Source of the DNA: Pseudoalteromonas marina
Lineage (GTDB): Bacteria > Pseudomonadota > Gammaproteobacteria > Enterobacterales > Alteromonadaceae
Direction of reading: 5' to 3'
Assembly (NCBI RefSeq): GCF_000238335.3
Contig: NZ_AHCB03000012.1
Coordinates: 664,007 to 728,006 of the forward strand
Length of the DNA: 64,000 nucleotides
Positions 39,031 to 46,511 of the stretch are shown piece by piece; the stretch's first letter is position 1, and each line of letters opens with the position of its first letter. The notes beneath the pieces are model-generated. The model searched no databases, had not been told where the DNA came from, and saw nothing but the letters and a program-made list of their open reading frames with translations. Position numbers and translations under genes: made by a program.

Positions 39031-39321
39031 AATACACTCGTCAACACTCATTTTTATTTTAGTTAAGCAAGCGTACACCTAAGGCTTGGTAAAGTAGTGG
39101 CATCAATCAGTAATTTACAATTTAAATTAATTGATGTGATGCCTAAATATTTAAAATAAAACAAAACGCATTAGTAACTATTAGTTAAGTGTATTAATAG
39201 GTGATCTATCGTTCTGTTTTATCAATCAAACTGATTTAAACAATCAATTTTAAGGCATTACTTTAATTCTATAAAATGTATTTATTGAAACAAACATTAT
39301 TAAATTAAAGGCAGGTACCCC

Positions 39322-40314
39322 GTGAACTCTCTAAACAGCGCAACAGCTTCTTCAGTAACTAAAATAGCTCAGCCTAAGGTTGCGTTAATTGCTGAAGGTG
39401 GCGGGCAGCGAGGGATTTTCACCGCAGGTGTACTTGATGCGTGGTTAGAGCAAAACTACGACCCATTTGATTTATTTATTGGTACGTCGGCAGGTTCACA
39501 AAACTTAACAAGTTATTTAGCACGTCAAAAAGGTTACGCTAAACGCCTAATTAGAGGGCTGTCTCGTAATAAACGTTTTTTTCAGCTAGGTCGCGGCCTA
39601 ATGGGAAAACACATTGTTGATTTAGACTGGTACTTTGATAAAACAAAAGAAGTAAATAGAGCGATTGACTTTAAAACAGCTAAAACGTCTTTAGGTGAAC
39701 GTGAGTTACTTATTACTGCTACAAACGCACGAGACAGAAAAGCGTATTACTTATCACCAACGGGTGAAGAGCATCAATGGAGAGAGCTATTAAAAGCGTC
39801 AAGTGCTTTACCATTTTTATACAAACAAGGTGTTAAATTAACGCCTTGGTTAAATGCGCAAGCGGCTAACGAAACCACGAAAATAAACAAAGTCCAAGAA
39901 GACTTTTTTCTTGATGGTGGGCTAGCAGCACCATTACCAGTACGCGAAGCGTATAACCGTGGGGCACGTAAAATTGTGGTTATTAGAACGGTAGATGCTG
40001 ATTTTCAAGCGCAATCTGCATGGGTTCAAAAGCTTAGATCGCTTGCTACAGCTGCCGGTTACTGCCCAAAAACACTCGACTACCTAATTCAGCACGAACA
40101 AGCTTACTTAGACGAGCTAAACTTTATGGCAAACCCGCCAAGTGATGTAGAAATTATACAAATTTTTGCAGACGAAACACTGCACAGCAAATTGTTAGGC
40201 AGTACAAACGACGATCTACGTAAAGATCATAAGCTTGGTGTAAAAGCAGGCCGTGAATACTTAAAAAGCCAAAATGCACGTATTGTAGATTACGCACACA
40301 GCTACGCCATGTAG
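39322..40314 (+). CDS. Patatin-like phospholipase
   Basis: A 330-residue protein with a patatin domain: the oxyanion loop GGGQRG near residue 27, the nucleophile serine in GTSAGS, and the catalytic aspartate in DGGLAAPLPV. These form a Ser-Asp dyad that removes acyl chains from lipids. There is no signal peptide, so it is cytoplasmic or exported by another route. It starts with GTG at 39322, with AGG seven bases upstream. It is next to an integron-type cassette cluster but shows no attC of its own. Confidence 0.88.
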   Translation: MNSLNSATASSVTKIAQPKVALIAEGGGQRGIFTAGVLDAWLEQNYDPFDLFIGTSAGSQNLTSYLARQKGYAKRLIRGLSRNKRFFQLGRGLMGKHIVDLDWYFDKTKEVNRAIDFKTAKTSLGERELLITATNARDRKAYYLSPTGEEHQWRELLKASSALPFLYKQGVKLTPWLNAQAANETTKINKVQEDFFLDGGLAAPLPVREAYNRGARKIVVIRTVDADFQAQSAWVQKLRSLATAAGYCPKTLDYLIQHEQAYLDELNFMANPPSDVEIIQIFADETLHSKLLGSTNDDLRKDHKLGVKAGREYLKSQNARIVDYAHSYAM

Positions 40315-40334
40315 CTGTGAAGCGAATAGTTTAG

Positions 40335-40363
40335 AAACAACCGTAAAATATTACGGTTGTTTA
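40335..40363 (+). terminator. Terminator of the patatin gene
   Basis: AAACAACCGTAA and TTACGGTTGTTT form a perfect 12-bp stem with a four-base loop. Confidence 0.8.
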
Positions 40364-40436
40364 ACTGAATAAGTCTTAGCTAAATCTGATAGTCACATAT
40401 TTGTGATTTGCGGACAGTCATAACCTTAGTCACCTG

Positions 40437-40790
40437 TTATGTAGCGCTTTTAAATTTAGCTTTGTTTTTAATTAAACCTAAAGCTGAACATAAAGCAATG
40501 ATTACCGCTGCACTATATGACGCAATTATAAAAGGCCTACCTTGCTCTTTGATTATTCCAACGCCGATATAAGGATCACTAAGTGTTGCATATGCAACGT
40601 AAGCAAAAAATACCGTAAACAAAATACCAAGACCTAGAAAATCTTTACGCCATACTGTTAAAAAATAAATAGGAATACCGAATATAAAACCTTGAAGCCA
40701 CAACTCAGGAATTGTTGCCATTTTATCTGATACTTCAGCAACAGCATTAAAAGACACAAACAGTGCTGCAAATGTTAGTCGTTTATTCAT
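40437..40790 (-). CDS. Small membrane protein carried as a gene cassette
   Basis: A 117-residue protein with a signal peptide-like N-terminus (ALFVSFNAVA) and about three hydrophobic helices. No family is recognised. The ATG lies only 10 bases after the recombination point of the upstream attC (GCG|TTATAT), which is the usual close spacing of integron cassettes. Its own downstream attC begins with ACATAAC, overlapping the stop, near the complement of the cassette's first bases, but no complete site is evident. Function unknown. Confidence 0.6.
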   Translation of the reverse strand: MNKRLTFAALFVSFNAVAEVSDKMATIPELWLQGFIFGIPIYFLTVWRKDFLGLGILFTVFFAYVAYATLSDPYIGVGIIKEQGRPFIIASYSAAVIIALCSALGLIKNKAKFKSAT

Positions 40791-40797
40791 AGGTATA

Positions 40798-40877
40798 TAA
40801 CGCCCACTTAAGCGGACAAAAATTGTTGGCTATAATTTTGTGAGGAACGAACAATAGCCAACTGTTTTTGTTGATCT
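40798..40877 (-). repeat. attC site, 3' part (split by an IS)
   Basis: Read on the minus strand, it ends CCGCTTAAGTGGGCGTTA, very similar to the 3' end of Vibrio-type attC sites. It contains a strong stem, ACAGTTGGCTAT with ATAGCCAACAAT, as the variable terminal structure. Its 5' part lies at 42147-42179, on the other side of the IS element. Joined, the two give about 113 bp, within attC size range. Confidence 0.7.
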
Positions 40878-40907
40878 TCACCCGATAAAGTGGACACCGT
40901 CCACGTT

Positions 40908-41795
40908 TCAATTAACTGCCGATTCAAACTCGGCAGGTGATTTATATCCTAAACTCGAATGCAATCGCTGTCTATTGTAAAAGTAATTTAGGTAAACCTT
41001 TAATTTTGATAATAGTTTACCGCTACTCTCAAATTTATTTCCTCGAATTAAATCTGCTTTAAGCGAATGAAAGAACGACTCGACTTCTGCGTTGTCAGTA
41101 CAGCACCCAGGCCTATTCATACTGGCTTTGATGTTTTTGCTAGCCAAATACTTTTGTACAACGTGAGCACGGTATTCTGCACCTCGGTCAGTGTGAAATA
41201 ATACACTTTCTGTTGGCTGTCGTTTTTTTATCGCAAGCCTTAGCGCCTTTAACGTAAGCTCCGTTGTTTTGTTTTTACCAAACGCCCAGCCGATTACTCG
41301 ACGTGAATATAAGTCGATAACCACTGCAAGGTAATGCCAACGAGCCCCGACTTTTAAATACGTAATATCGCCAGACCACTGTTGGTTGATTGCTGTGGCC
41401 TTTTCACTATCTTTGCGTTTATTTTCTATCTCTTTATAAAAGAACTTAACCTTCGCTGGTTTACTATAAGTCTTAAGCGCCCTAGCTCTTAAACCGTTTT
41501 CTCGCATTAAGCGGGCAACACGTTTTTGGCTTGTGTTTACACCTTCTTTTTTTAGCGCATGAAATACGCGTGGGCTACCATAGGTTTGATGATTGACATT
41601 GAAGACGTGTTTTATCTTAAGCAACAAATTAGCATCTGACAGCGCTCTAGCTGACACTGTACGCTCACGCCAAGCATAGAACCCACTACGCGACACATTA
41701 AGCCAAGAGCACAAGTATTTGACGCCTAAGGCTTGTCCGAACTTTTGGATGAATCCAAATCGTTCTGATGTACTTCCGCCAGATACCGTTGCCAC
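40908..41795 (-). CDS. IS3-family transposase OrfB (catalytic subunit)
   Basis: A 295-residue frame with an HTH_21 region (HQTYGSPRVFHALKKEG) and the DDE integrase core: D in WSGDITYLKV, D in FHTDRGAEY, E in NAEVESFFHSLK. It lies in the -1 frame relative to orfA and overlaps it by 70 bases; a slippery A-AAA-AAG at 41801-41795 (minus strand) should produce the OrfAB fusion. The frame is intact, so the element may be active. Confidence 0.93.
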   Translation of the reverse strand: MATVSGGSTSERFGFIQKFGQALGVKYLCSWLNVSRSGFYAWRERTVSARALSDANLLLKIKHVFNVNHQTYGSPRVFHALKKEGVNTSQKRVARLMRENGLRARALKTYSKPAKVKFFYKEIENKRKDSEKATAINQQWSGDITYLKVGARWHYLAVVIDLYSRRVIGWAFGKNKTTELTLKALRLAIKKRQPTESVLFHTDRGAEYRAHVVQKYLASKNIKASMNRPGCCTDNAEVESFFHSLKADLIRGNKFESSGKLLSKLKVYLNYFYNRQRLHSSLGYKSPAEFESAVN

Positions 41796-42100
41796 TTTTT
41801 TAGCAGGTCATTCTCCTGCTTGAGACGCTCATTTTCTTTCTTAAGCTTTTGAATGTTATCCAGCTCTTTTTTTGTTGGGAGTTTACTCATTGTTTTGTTG
41901 TTGCTTTGATAGCGCGGCGTGTTTTTAAACTTACCTTCTCGATATTCTTTTCGCCAACGACTAAGCATTAACGGATGAATATCCAGCGCCTCGGCAACGT
42001 CCTTTGACATGACATCGTCTCGTAAGCTTAGTTCGACTGCTTTGATTTTGAAATTAACGGGGTAAAACCATGTCTTTCTAGGTTGGGTATATCTAGGCAT
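41726..42100 (-). CDS. IS3-family transposase OrfA (DNA-binding subunit)
   Basis: A 124-residue protein with a helix-turn-helix (MSKDVAEALDIHPLMLSRWRKEY) and a C-terminal leucine-zipper-like coiled coil (LKKENERLKQENDLLKK) of the transposase_8 family. It contains the slippery codons CTA AAA AAG near its end, where ribosomes shift to the OrfB frame. Confidence 0.92.
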   Translation of the reverse strand: MPRYTQPRKTWFYPVNFKIKAVELSLRDDVMSKDVAEALDIHPLMLSRWRKEYREGKFKNTPRYQSNNKTMSKLPTKKELDNIQKLKKENERLKQENDLLKKWQRYLAEVHQNDLDSSKSSDKP

Positions 42101-42146
42101 GTTAGCCTTCTCAAAGTGATGAGGAGGTGTCCACTAAAACGGGTGA

Positions 42147-42179
42147 GGAGCATGTTCCGTTTTGAAGCGCTTGTTAGGC
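42147..42179 (-). repeat. attC site, 5' part (R'' end)
   Basis: On the minus strand it starts GCCTAACAAGCGCTTCAAAA, a classic attC beginning. GCCTAAC, with the preceding ATAT, is the exact complement of the first bases of the RES cassette (GTTAGGCATAT at 43342-43332, minus strand), as required for an attC R''/R' pair in a circular cassette. The other half is at 40798-40877. Confidence 0.75.
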
Positions 42180-42184
42180 ATATG

Positions 42185-43309
42185 TTAAATTGGTACGAAA
42201 CTTCGTTTACCTAGTAAAGCACGAAGCTCTTCGAAAGCTTCATTAAAATCGTCAGGGTTCATATCAGGGTTTTCAGTAAGAGCTTTCATTTTTTTACTAA
42301 TTTCACTCAACTTAGATTTATCTAAAACATAGTTGTCATTTGTTGGGCCAAACCTATATTCATATGAAACCGAATCGATGATCAACCTATTAACTGATTT
42401 GATAGAGAGTTTTTTCTCTTTTAACGGGTAACCAAACAATGAAATATTATACAATTCGGATTTGTGAGCTTGCCCAAAATAACTAAGAGAAATAAACCCG
42501 TCATAGCCATATTTCTGGATTTCCAAGGCTAACTCTTGGCAAATGCTATATTCATTTTTTCCTGCATATGACAGCCTTTGTAACATTCTACCAACTTGTT
42601 CAAACTCAGTAGCGCCAGTTGACTCACTTTTAGACAAATTTAATAGTTTCAATGGTTTTATGGCAAGTAGTTCTGCAACAACAATATAGTCAGCTAAAGT
42701 TGCACGTGTTTCGTGAATACAAGTCTCTACATCAGTCGCACAATATAATATTGGCAACTCACTTGAATTAAATCTCCCCTCGCCAATTAAGCCTACTGGG
42801 GGCGTATCAAATTCACCTTCTACTGATGGAGGCATCTTATTACCAGTTCTTACACGGTATAAAACATCACCTACATTATAGGTAGTTTCCTCACAGCTAT
42901 TTATTATCTGCTTCCAAACCTGACTTCGCTTTTCCCCTTCCACTTTATCGAAAACAAGTGCTTGATAGTGCTCAGTATACCCAAGTCTCCATAATGGCGG
43001 ACCATAATGAAAAAGCCCCACATTTAGTTTTTCTGAAAGTAATTGAAGATCTTTATCAATATCGGTTAAAAATCTAATGTCTTTAGAATTATGGTATTCA
43101 TTGAATTGATAAACAGGTGCCGGACCACCAATTTCAGGGGGAATAGAGCCATTAACAAAGAACTTCCCCATAATATCTGCTAATTCATCCAAGTTAAGGG
43201 GATATCCGATGGAACCACAATTATCGCATTGCTTTTGAATATTTGATTTCTTTACCAAAAGGCTTGTTTGCCGAATACCATAATTATTAAAGCACGATGT
43301 ACAAACCAT
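42185..43309 (-). CDS. RES-domain protein with N-terminal zinc ribbon, cassette-borne
   Basis: About 374 residues. The N-terminus has two CxxC pairs (VCTSC, QCDNC), a probable zinc ribbon. The middle carries a RES domain: LYRVRTG, GEGRFNSSELPILYCATD and ETCIHETRA, with the Arg, Glu and a following Ser of the NAD-degrading active site known in RES toxins such as MbcT. The start is ATG 43309, with GGAG seven bases upstream; GTG 43318 overlaps that site. No Xre/MbcA-type antitoxin gene is adjacent. The gene is bounded by cassette recombination sites, so it is mobile cargo, possibly a defence or toxin gene. Confidence 0.8.
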   Translation of the reverse strand: MVCTSCFNNYGIRQTSLLVKKSNIQKQCDNCGSIGYPLNLDELADIMGKFFVNGSIPPEIGGPAPVYQFNEYHNSKDIRFLTDIDKDLQLLSEKLNVGLFHYGPPLWRLGYTEHYQALVFDKVEGEKRSQVWKQIINSCEETTYNVGDVLYRVRTGNKMPPSVEGEFDTPPVGLIGEGRFNSSELPILYCATDVETCIHETRATLADYIVVAELLAIKPLKLLNLSKSESTGATEFEQVGRMLQRLSYAGKNEYSICQELALEIQKYGYDGFISLSYFGQAHKSELYNISLFGYPLKEKKLSIKSVNRLIIDSVSYEYRFGPTNDNYVLDKSKLSEISKKMKALTENPDMNPDDFNEAFEELRALLGKRSFVPI

Positions 43310-43335
43310 CAAATACACTCCGACTATGTGAATAT

Positions 43336-43342
43336 GCCTAAC
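43336..43342 (-). repeat. Cassette boundary (core site GTTAGGC)
   Basis: GTTAGGC on the minus strand fits the GTTRRRY core recombination site, 27 bases before the RES gene start. Upstream of it an imperfect inverted pair (AGCGAGCTA / TAGCTCG) may be the rest of an older attC or attI-like site. The gap 43343-43816 also holds a terminator-like ACGA...TCGTTTTTTT (43480-43503) and a 28-bp tandem repeat; no gene was found. Confidence 0.55.
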
Positions 43343-43630
43343 ATATTTATAGCGAGCTAATCGCGCGTATTTCTACCACAGCGTAGCTCGTTTTCTTATT
43401 GGTTTATTTTTAACAAACTTGTCAACTAATTGCCAGTGTTATTAAAATTCATGCGTGCTCGCTTTTCTTCTCAGTATAAAACGAGCGACTGGGTCGTTTT
43501 TTTGACTATGCGAGCGACTGAGCTATTACTCTGCATATATACAGCATAAATTCGACGGATTGAAAATAAAAACTCGCTCTGCGTATTTAAATTACATTGC
43601 CGACTATATGCTCACTCGACAGTATTAATT

Positions 43631-43686
43631 AAAAGCCTAGGGTCAAATCTTGACTTCTAAAAGCCTAGGGTCAAATCTTGACTTCA
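43631..43686. repeat. Two tandem copies of a 28-bp repeat
   Basis: AAAAGCCTAGGGTCAAATCT and the following eight bases are repeated directly without spacer, with one difference at the last base. Two copies without a spacer do not make a CRISPR. It lies in the gene-free stretch next to the cassette cluster. Confidence 0.85.
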
Positions 43687-43816
43687 GACATTAAGATTTT
43701 GACTAACTACTTCTTGCTAATAGCTGTCTGCTAAATGAGGTCTAAATCTAATTACTTAAACTGTAAGATCAGACATGAGCAAGGCGATATTAATATTCAC
43801 GTGTTAACATTAATGC

Positions 43817-44248
43817 TTAAGTAGATGATAATAATATACTGGTTTCGCTATTTAAAATGCCTTCTATTTCGCGCACTTGCCTGAGTACGCCATCAAACTC
43901 ACCTAAATTTGCCGCCTGTATTTCTGCTACTAAATCCCAAGCGCCGTTAGTGGTATGTAATTTAGTGAGCTCTGGTATGCCCCGCAGAGTTTTAATTACC
44001 TGCGATGTAGATTTACCCACTACTTCTACCATCATTATTGCTCTTACAGCTTCGGTTTCTATGTGTTCATGTACACGCACCGTAAAGCCTAATATAGCGC
44101 CCGATGAAACTAAACGGTCTAAACGATTTTGTACTGTACCGCGCGACACCTTTAAAACATCGGCTAGGGCTGAAATAGAAGCACGGCCATCTTTTCTTAA
44201 TTCGGCTATTAAGGCGTTATCTAATGAGTCGTAAATGTATGGGATCAT
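43817..44248 (-). CDS. Lrp/AsnC-family transcriptional regulator
   Basis: A 143-residue protein with an N-terminal winged helix (LIAELRKDGRASISALADVLKVSRGTVQNRLDRL) and a C-terminal RAM ligand-binding domain. It is divergent from the ornithine cyclodeaminase gene, 166 bp away, and is likely its regulator; PutR/ArgP-like roles in amino acid catabolism are typical of this family. The effector is presumably an amino acid such as ornithine, citrulline or arginine. Confidence 0.9.
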   Translation of the reverse strand: MIPYIYDSLDNALIAELRKDGRASISALADVLKVSRGTVQNRLDRLVSSGAILGFTVRVHEHIETEAVRAIMMVEVVGKSTSQVIKTLRGIPELTKLHTTNGAWDLVAEIQAANLGEFDGVLRQVREIEGILNSETSILLSST

Positions 44249-44414
44249 TCGCTTACCTCTTAATTAATTTCATACAAAATACTAAAACTTTACATTTATG
44301 CATAGCAAATTGATAAAAATTACTACTATTTGTATAAAGTATTGCCATATTAAATAGCATCTGTAGTCGATAAACTTATTTTAATTAGTTCATATTATTA
44401 TTACAGAGGTAGTC

Positions 44415-45485
44415 ATGAGTCATTTTATAGCAGAGCCAAAACAAGGCGTTCCATTTGTAAGTGTTCAAGCTATGGCTAAGCTAATAAATACATTAGGAAT
44501 AGAAAACGTATTAGTTAGCCTAACTAACACGTTAAAACACGATTTTGCTCGGTGGCATGAGTTTGATAAATCGCCGCGTTATGCAGCTCACTCTCCGGAT
44601 GGTGTAATAGAGCTTATGCCGGTAAGTGATGGAAAAATGTTTAGCTGTAAATATGTCAATGGCCATCCAAAAAACACGTTTAAGGAGCTTCAAACGGTTG
44701 CGGCTTTTGGTATTTTGTCAGATGTTGATAGCGGCTACCCGGTAATGATTAGCGAAATGTGCTTATTAACCGCACTACGCACTGCTGCAACATCAGCGCT
44801 GGTGGCTACTTATTTAGCACCAAAAAACTCAACAACCTTAACTCTGATTGGCAATGGGGCTCAGTCAGAGTTTCAGGCTTTAGCATTTAAAGCGGTATTA
44901 GGTATTACGCACATTCGTTTATACGATATAGACGAAGCAGCTTCTCAAAAAGCATTTAATAACTTAAACAATAAAGGCTTAACCGTGACTATCTGTGAAA
45001 GTGTAGAGGAAGCAATAAAGGGCGCGCACATAATTACCACATGCACTGCCGATAAAACCAACGCAACCATTTTAACAAACGATATGATCCCACAAGGTGT
45101 TCATATTAATGCGATTGGTGGCGATTGTCCTGGAAAAACTGAGCTTGATTCAGCGTTGTTGGAGCGTGCTAATGTATTTGTAGAGTACGAACCACAAACT
45201 AGAGTAGAGGGCGAAATTCAACAAATGAGCAGGTGTTTTGCTGTAACCGAATTTCATAAAGTAATTAATAAACAGCACCTTGGTCGTACATGCGAAAAAG
45301 AGCTTACTATTTTTGACGGTGTAGGCTTTGCAAGCGAAGACTTTAGCGCGTTAGTGTATATTCGCGAGCAGCTTATTAAGTCAGGAGAATACGAAATACT
45401 TGACCTGATCACTCAGCAGGGCGACCCGCGCAATTTATTTTCAGTTCTTGAAATACCGCATAAAGATAAAGAGAATGCAGCATGA
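44415..45485 (+). CDS. ocd: Ornithine cyclodeaminase family enzyme
   Basis: A 356-residue enzyme of the ornithine cyclodeaminase/mu-crystallin family. It has the N-terminal block ISEMCLLTALRTAATSALV, the NAD-binding TLIGNGAQSEFQALAF, and the region IPQGVHINAIGGDCPGKTEL, whose catalytic aspartate follows GG. It would convert L-ornithine to L-proline and ammonia. It overlaps the next gene by four bases (ATGA), so the two are translationally coupled. Confidence 0.92.
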   Translation: MSHFIAEPKQGVPFVSVQAMAKLINTLGIENVLVSLTNTLKHDFARWHEFDKSPRYAAHSPDGVIELMPVSDGKMFSCKYVNGHPKNTFKELQTVAAFGILSDVDSGYPVMISEMCLLTALRTAATSALVATYLAPKNSTTLTLIGNGAQSEFQALAFKAVLGITHIRLYDIDEAASQKAFNNLNNKGLTVTICESVEEAIKGAHIITTCTADKTNATILTNDMIPQGVHINAIGGDCPGKTELDSALLERANVFVEYEPQTRVEGEIQQMSRCFAVTEFHKVINKQHLGRTCEKELTIFDGVGFASEDFSALVYIREQLIKSGEYEILDLITQQGDPRNLFSVLEIPHKDKENAA

Positions 45486-46393
45486 GCCTAACACAACAAG
45501 CACCGAGCGCGGTTGTTATGGTTCGTCCGCATCACTTTACTTCTAATCCACAAACCATGCTCGACAATGCATTTCAAAGCGAATGTGAAGTAAAAAATGA
45601 AAGCGAGCAAGCATTTAAAGAGGTGACCCACGCGGTTGAGTTACTACAAAGCGAAGGTGTAACCGTTCATTTATTTGAAGATGAGCAAACACACACACCC
45701 GACTCGGTTTTTCCAAACAACTGGTTTTCTACCCATCAAAATGGGCAATTAATTATTTACCCAATGTTTGTTGAAAACAGAAGATTAGAATATCGTAAAG
45801 ATATAATTGATTTTTTAACGGATCACTATAAAGTGGCGGTAGTGACTGATTATGCGCATTTAGCGAAAGAAAATTCATTTTTGGAAGGAACCGGATCACT
45901 GGTGCTCGATCACCAATATAAAGTTGCCTACGCGGTAGAATCTAAACGCACAACAAGGTCGGTGGTTAATACAGTGTGTAATTTACTTTCGTTTAAGCCG
46001 GTTGTGTTTAACGCAACTGACGAGCAAGGTATAGCGGTGTATCACACTAATGTACTAATGTGTGTGGCCAGCAAATTTGTAATGATTGGCTTAAATATGG
46101 TGCCTGAAGACCAACGCAGTGAGCTGGTAGGGCATTTTTTACAAAGCCATCACGAAGTGATTGATTTGTCGGTTGAGCAAATAAATAACTTTTGCGGAAA
46201 TGCCATTGAATTACACGGTAAAAATGGGCGAATTTTAGCGCTGTCACAAACCGCCTATAATGCGCTAACAGCCGAGCAAATAATTGCAATACAAAAAACG
46301 GCTAAACTGGTCCCTTTGCCAATACCTACCATTGAATCTGCTGGTGGTTCAGTAAGATGTATGATTGCAGGGGTACATTTACAAAGCAAATAA
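45482..46393 (+). CDS. ctlX: Citrulline utilisation hydrolase / amidinotransferase-family enzyme (CtlX-like)
   Basis: A 303-residue protein of the guanidino-group-modifying superfamily, with PDSVFPNNWFSTHQ, ENSFLEGTGSLVLD, VYHTNVLMCVASKFVMIG and the catalytic cysteine in GGSVRCMIAG. This is the CtlX branch, shown in Francisella to convert citrulline to ornithine. Its coupling to ornithine cyclodeaminase makes a citrulline-to-ornithine-to-proline pathway. An arginine- or dimethylarginine-degrading role is the main alternative. Confidence 0.85.
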   Translation: MSLTQQAPSAVVMVRPHHFTSNPQTMLDNAFQSECEVKNESEQAFKEVTHAVELLQSEGVTVHLFEDEQTHTPDSVFPNNWFSTHQNGQLIIYPMFVENRRLEYRKDIIDFLTDHYKVAVVTDYAHLAKENSFLEGTGSLVLDHQYKVAYAVESKRTTRSVVNTVCNLLSFKPVVFNATDEQGIAVYHTNVLMCVASKFVMIGLNMVPEDQRSELVGHFLQSHHEVIDLSVEQINNFCGNAIELHGKNGRILALSQTAYNALTAEQIIAIQKTAKLVPLPIPTIESAGGSVRCMIAGVHLQSK

Positions 46394-46401
46394 CAAAACC
46401 T

Positions 46402-46422
46402 AAAGGCAACATGGTTGCCTTT
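46402..46422 (+). terminator. Terminator after ctlX
   Basis: AAAGGCAAC and GTTGCCTTT form a perfect 9-bp stem with a three-base loop, followed by ATT. Confidence 0.75.
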
Positions 46423-46511
46423 ATTACGTATAAAATATTAAGCGTTGCCAGTACATTTTAAAATGCCTATGTTAAAGCGCATAACTATAAAAATATAATA
46501 AGGAATCCGAA

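Larger units (their letters stand above)
40878..42146 (-). mobile_element. IS3-family insertion sequence inserted in an attC site
   Basis: A 1269-bp element with terminal inverted repeats: TCACCCGATAAAGTGGACAC at the left and the inverse of TCACCCGTTTTAGTGGACAC at the right (three or so mismatches). It carries orfA and orfB read leftward with a programmed -1 frameshift. No clear target-site duplication is visible at the ends. The tips do not begin with the TG usual in this family, so the exact boundaries may differ by a few bases. Confidence 0.88.

Noticed and set aside
40878..42146. Target-site duplication of the IS3 element
   Set aside because: Flanking bases at the two ends do not match for 3-5 bp, so none is reported.
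43631..43686. Tandem repeat as a CRISPR
   Set aside because: There are only two copies without a spacer, and no cas genes are nearby.
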